From NCBI RefSeq assembly GCF_014203125.1, contig NZ_JACHIH010000001.1:231546-295545 (forward strand): a DNA stretch of 64,000 bases, read 5' to 3'. The stretch comes from Rhodopseudomonas rhenobacensis (lineage in GTDB: Bacteria; Pseudomonadota; Alphaproteobacteria; Rhizobiales; Xanthobacteraceae). The notes beneath the pieces were generated by a model. It was not told where the DNA came from. It did no database searches and saw only the letters and a list, made by a program, of their open reading frames with translations. The translations under genes were made by a program, and so were the position numbers. Shown here piece by piece: positions 63,922 through 64,000 of this stretch (its first letter is position 1; each line of letters begins with the position of its first letter).

Positions 63922-63980
63922 AATCAATCCCCATACTGAGGGCCAACGCGAGTTGGTCCTTTTTGTTATGGGGATTGATT
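63922..63980 (+). promoter_or_regulatory. Nested hairpin before a possible gene at the right edge
   Basis: A perfect 14-bp inverted repeat, AATCAATCCCCATA (63922-63935) and TATGGGGATTGATT (63967-63980), encloses an inner hairpin GGGCCAAC/GTTGGTCC (63940-63947, 63952-63959) followed by TTTTT. It resembles a transcription attenuator or terminator with an alternative pairing. An ATG at 63968 opens a frame (MGIDSCLELIA) to the window end, but it has no clear ribosome site. Confidence 0.45.
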
Positions 63981-64000
63981 CGTGTCTTGAGCTGATCGCT

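Overview
The window reads as chromosome of an alphaproteobacterium of the Bradyrhizobium/Rhodopseudomonas group. The grounds are high GC, an atpHAGDC operon without the a/b/c subunits, an mdh-sucCD-sucAB-lpd cluster, small alphaproteobacterial families (DUF2794, DUF4160/DUF2442), a FixK/FNR-type box, and many long palindromic intergenic repeats of the kind that litter these genomes. This assignment is inference from gene content.

Bases 1-12402 are a mobile island ending in the 3' end of a tRNA-Ser(CGA) gene. From the tRNA inward it holds a P4-type integrase, an AlpA-like regulator, a Ti-type TraA relaxase-helicase divergent from traC-traD with a recognisable oriT/nic site between them, a large NACHT-like NTPase with a C-terminal PD-(D/E)xK nuclease, a broken SRAP gene, and a TerY-P type triad (VWA protein, PP2C phosphatase, protein kinase) that runs off the left edge. 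It looks like an integrative mobilizable element carrying stress or defence cargo.

12402-42395 is core genome: an apparently circularly permuted ROK kinase, rplU-rpmA, acetyltransferase, EamA transporter, obgE, proB and proA with a parDE pair between them, nadD-rsfS-rlmH, an EnvC-like factor with ctpA and a divergent polysaccharide deacetylase, two RppH-like Nudix genes separated by a glycosyltransferase, atpHAGDC, an RlpA-like protein, priA, xerC and two membrane proteins.

At 42396-43695 is the most unusual locus. The last 28 codons and stop of lpd are present twice as a perfect 91-bp direct repeat, and between the copies lies a roughly 1.1-kb, visibly AT-richer segment with one gene. Its product has an N-terminal macro-like domain and a C-terminal SEFIR/TIR domain, the parts used by NAD-based antiphage systems such as Thoeris. 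The segment has no recombinase, restores the lpd 3' end, and puts its gene directly behind lpd in the same orientation.

43609-54895 is the 2-oxoglutarate dehydrogenase/TCA cluster on the minus strand, in transcription order mdh, sucC, sucD, sucA, sucB, a DUF4160/DUF2442 pair, a MAPEG protein, an SDR, a small coiled-coil protein and lpd. 55036-63644 holds zapE, thpR, a tesA-like esterase divergent from a YbbA/YbbP-type ABC exporter, a Bax inhibitor-1 protein, an acetyltransferase and DUF2794. The right edge has a nested hairpin before a possible new gene.
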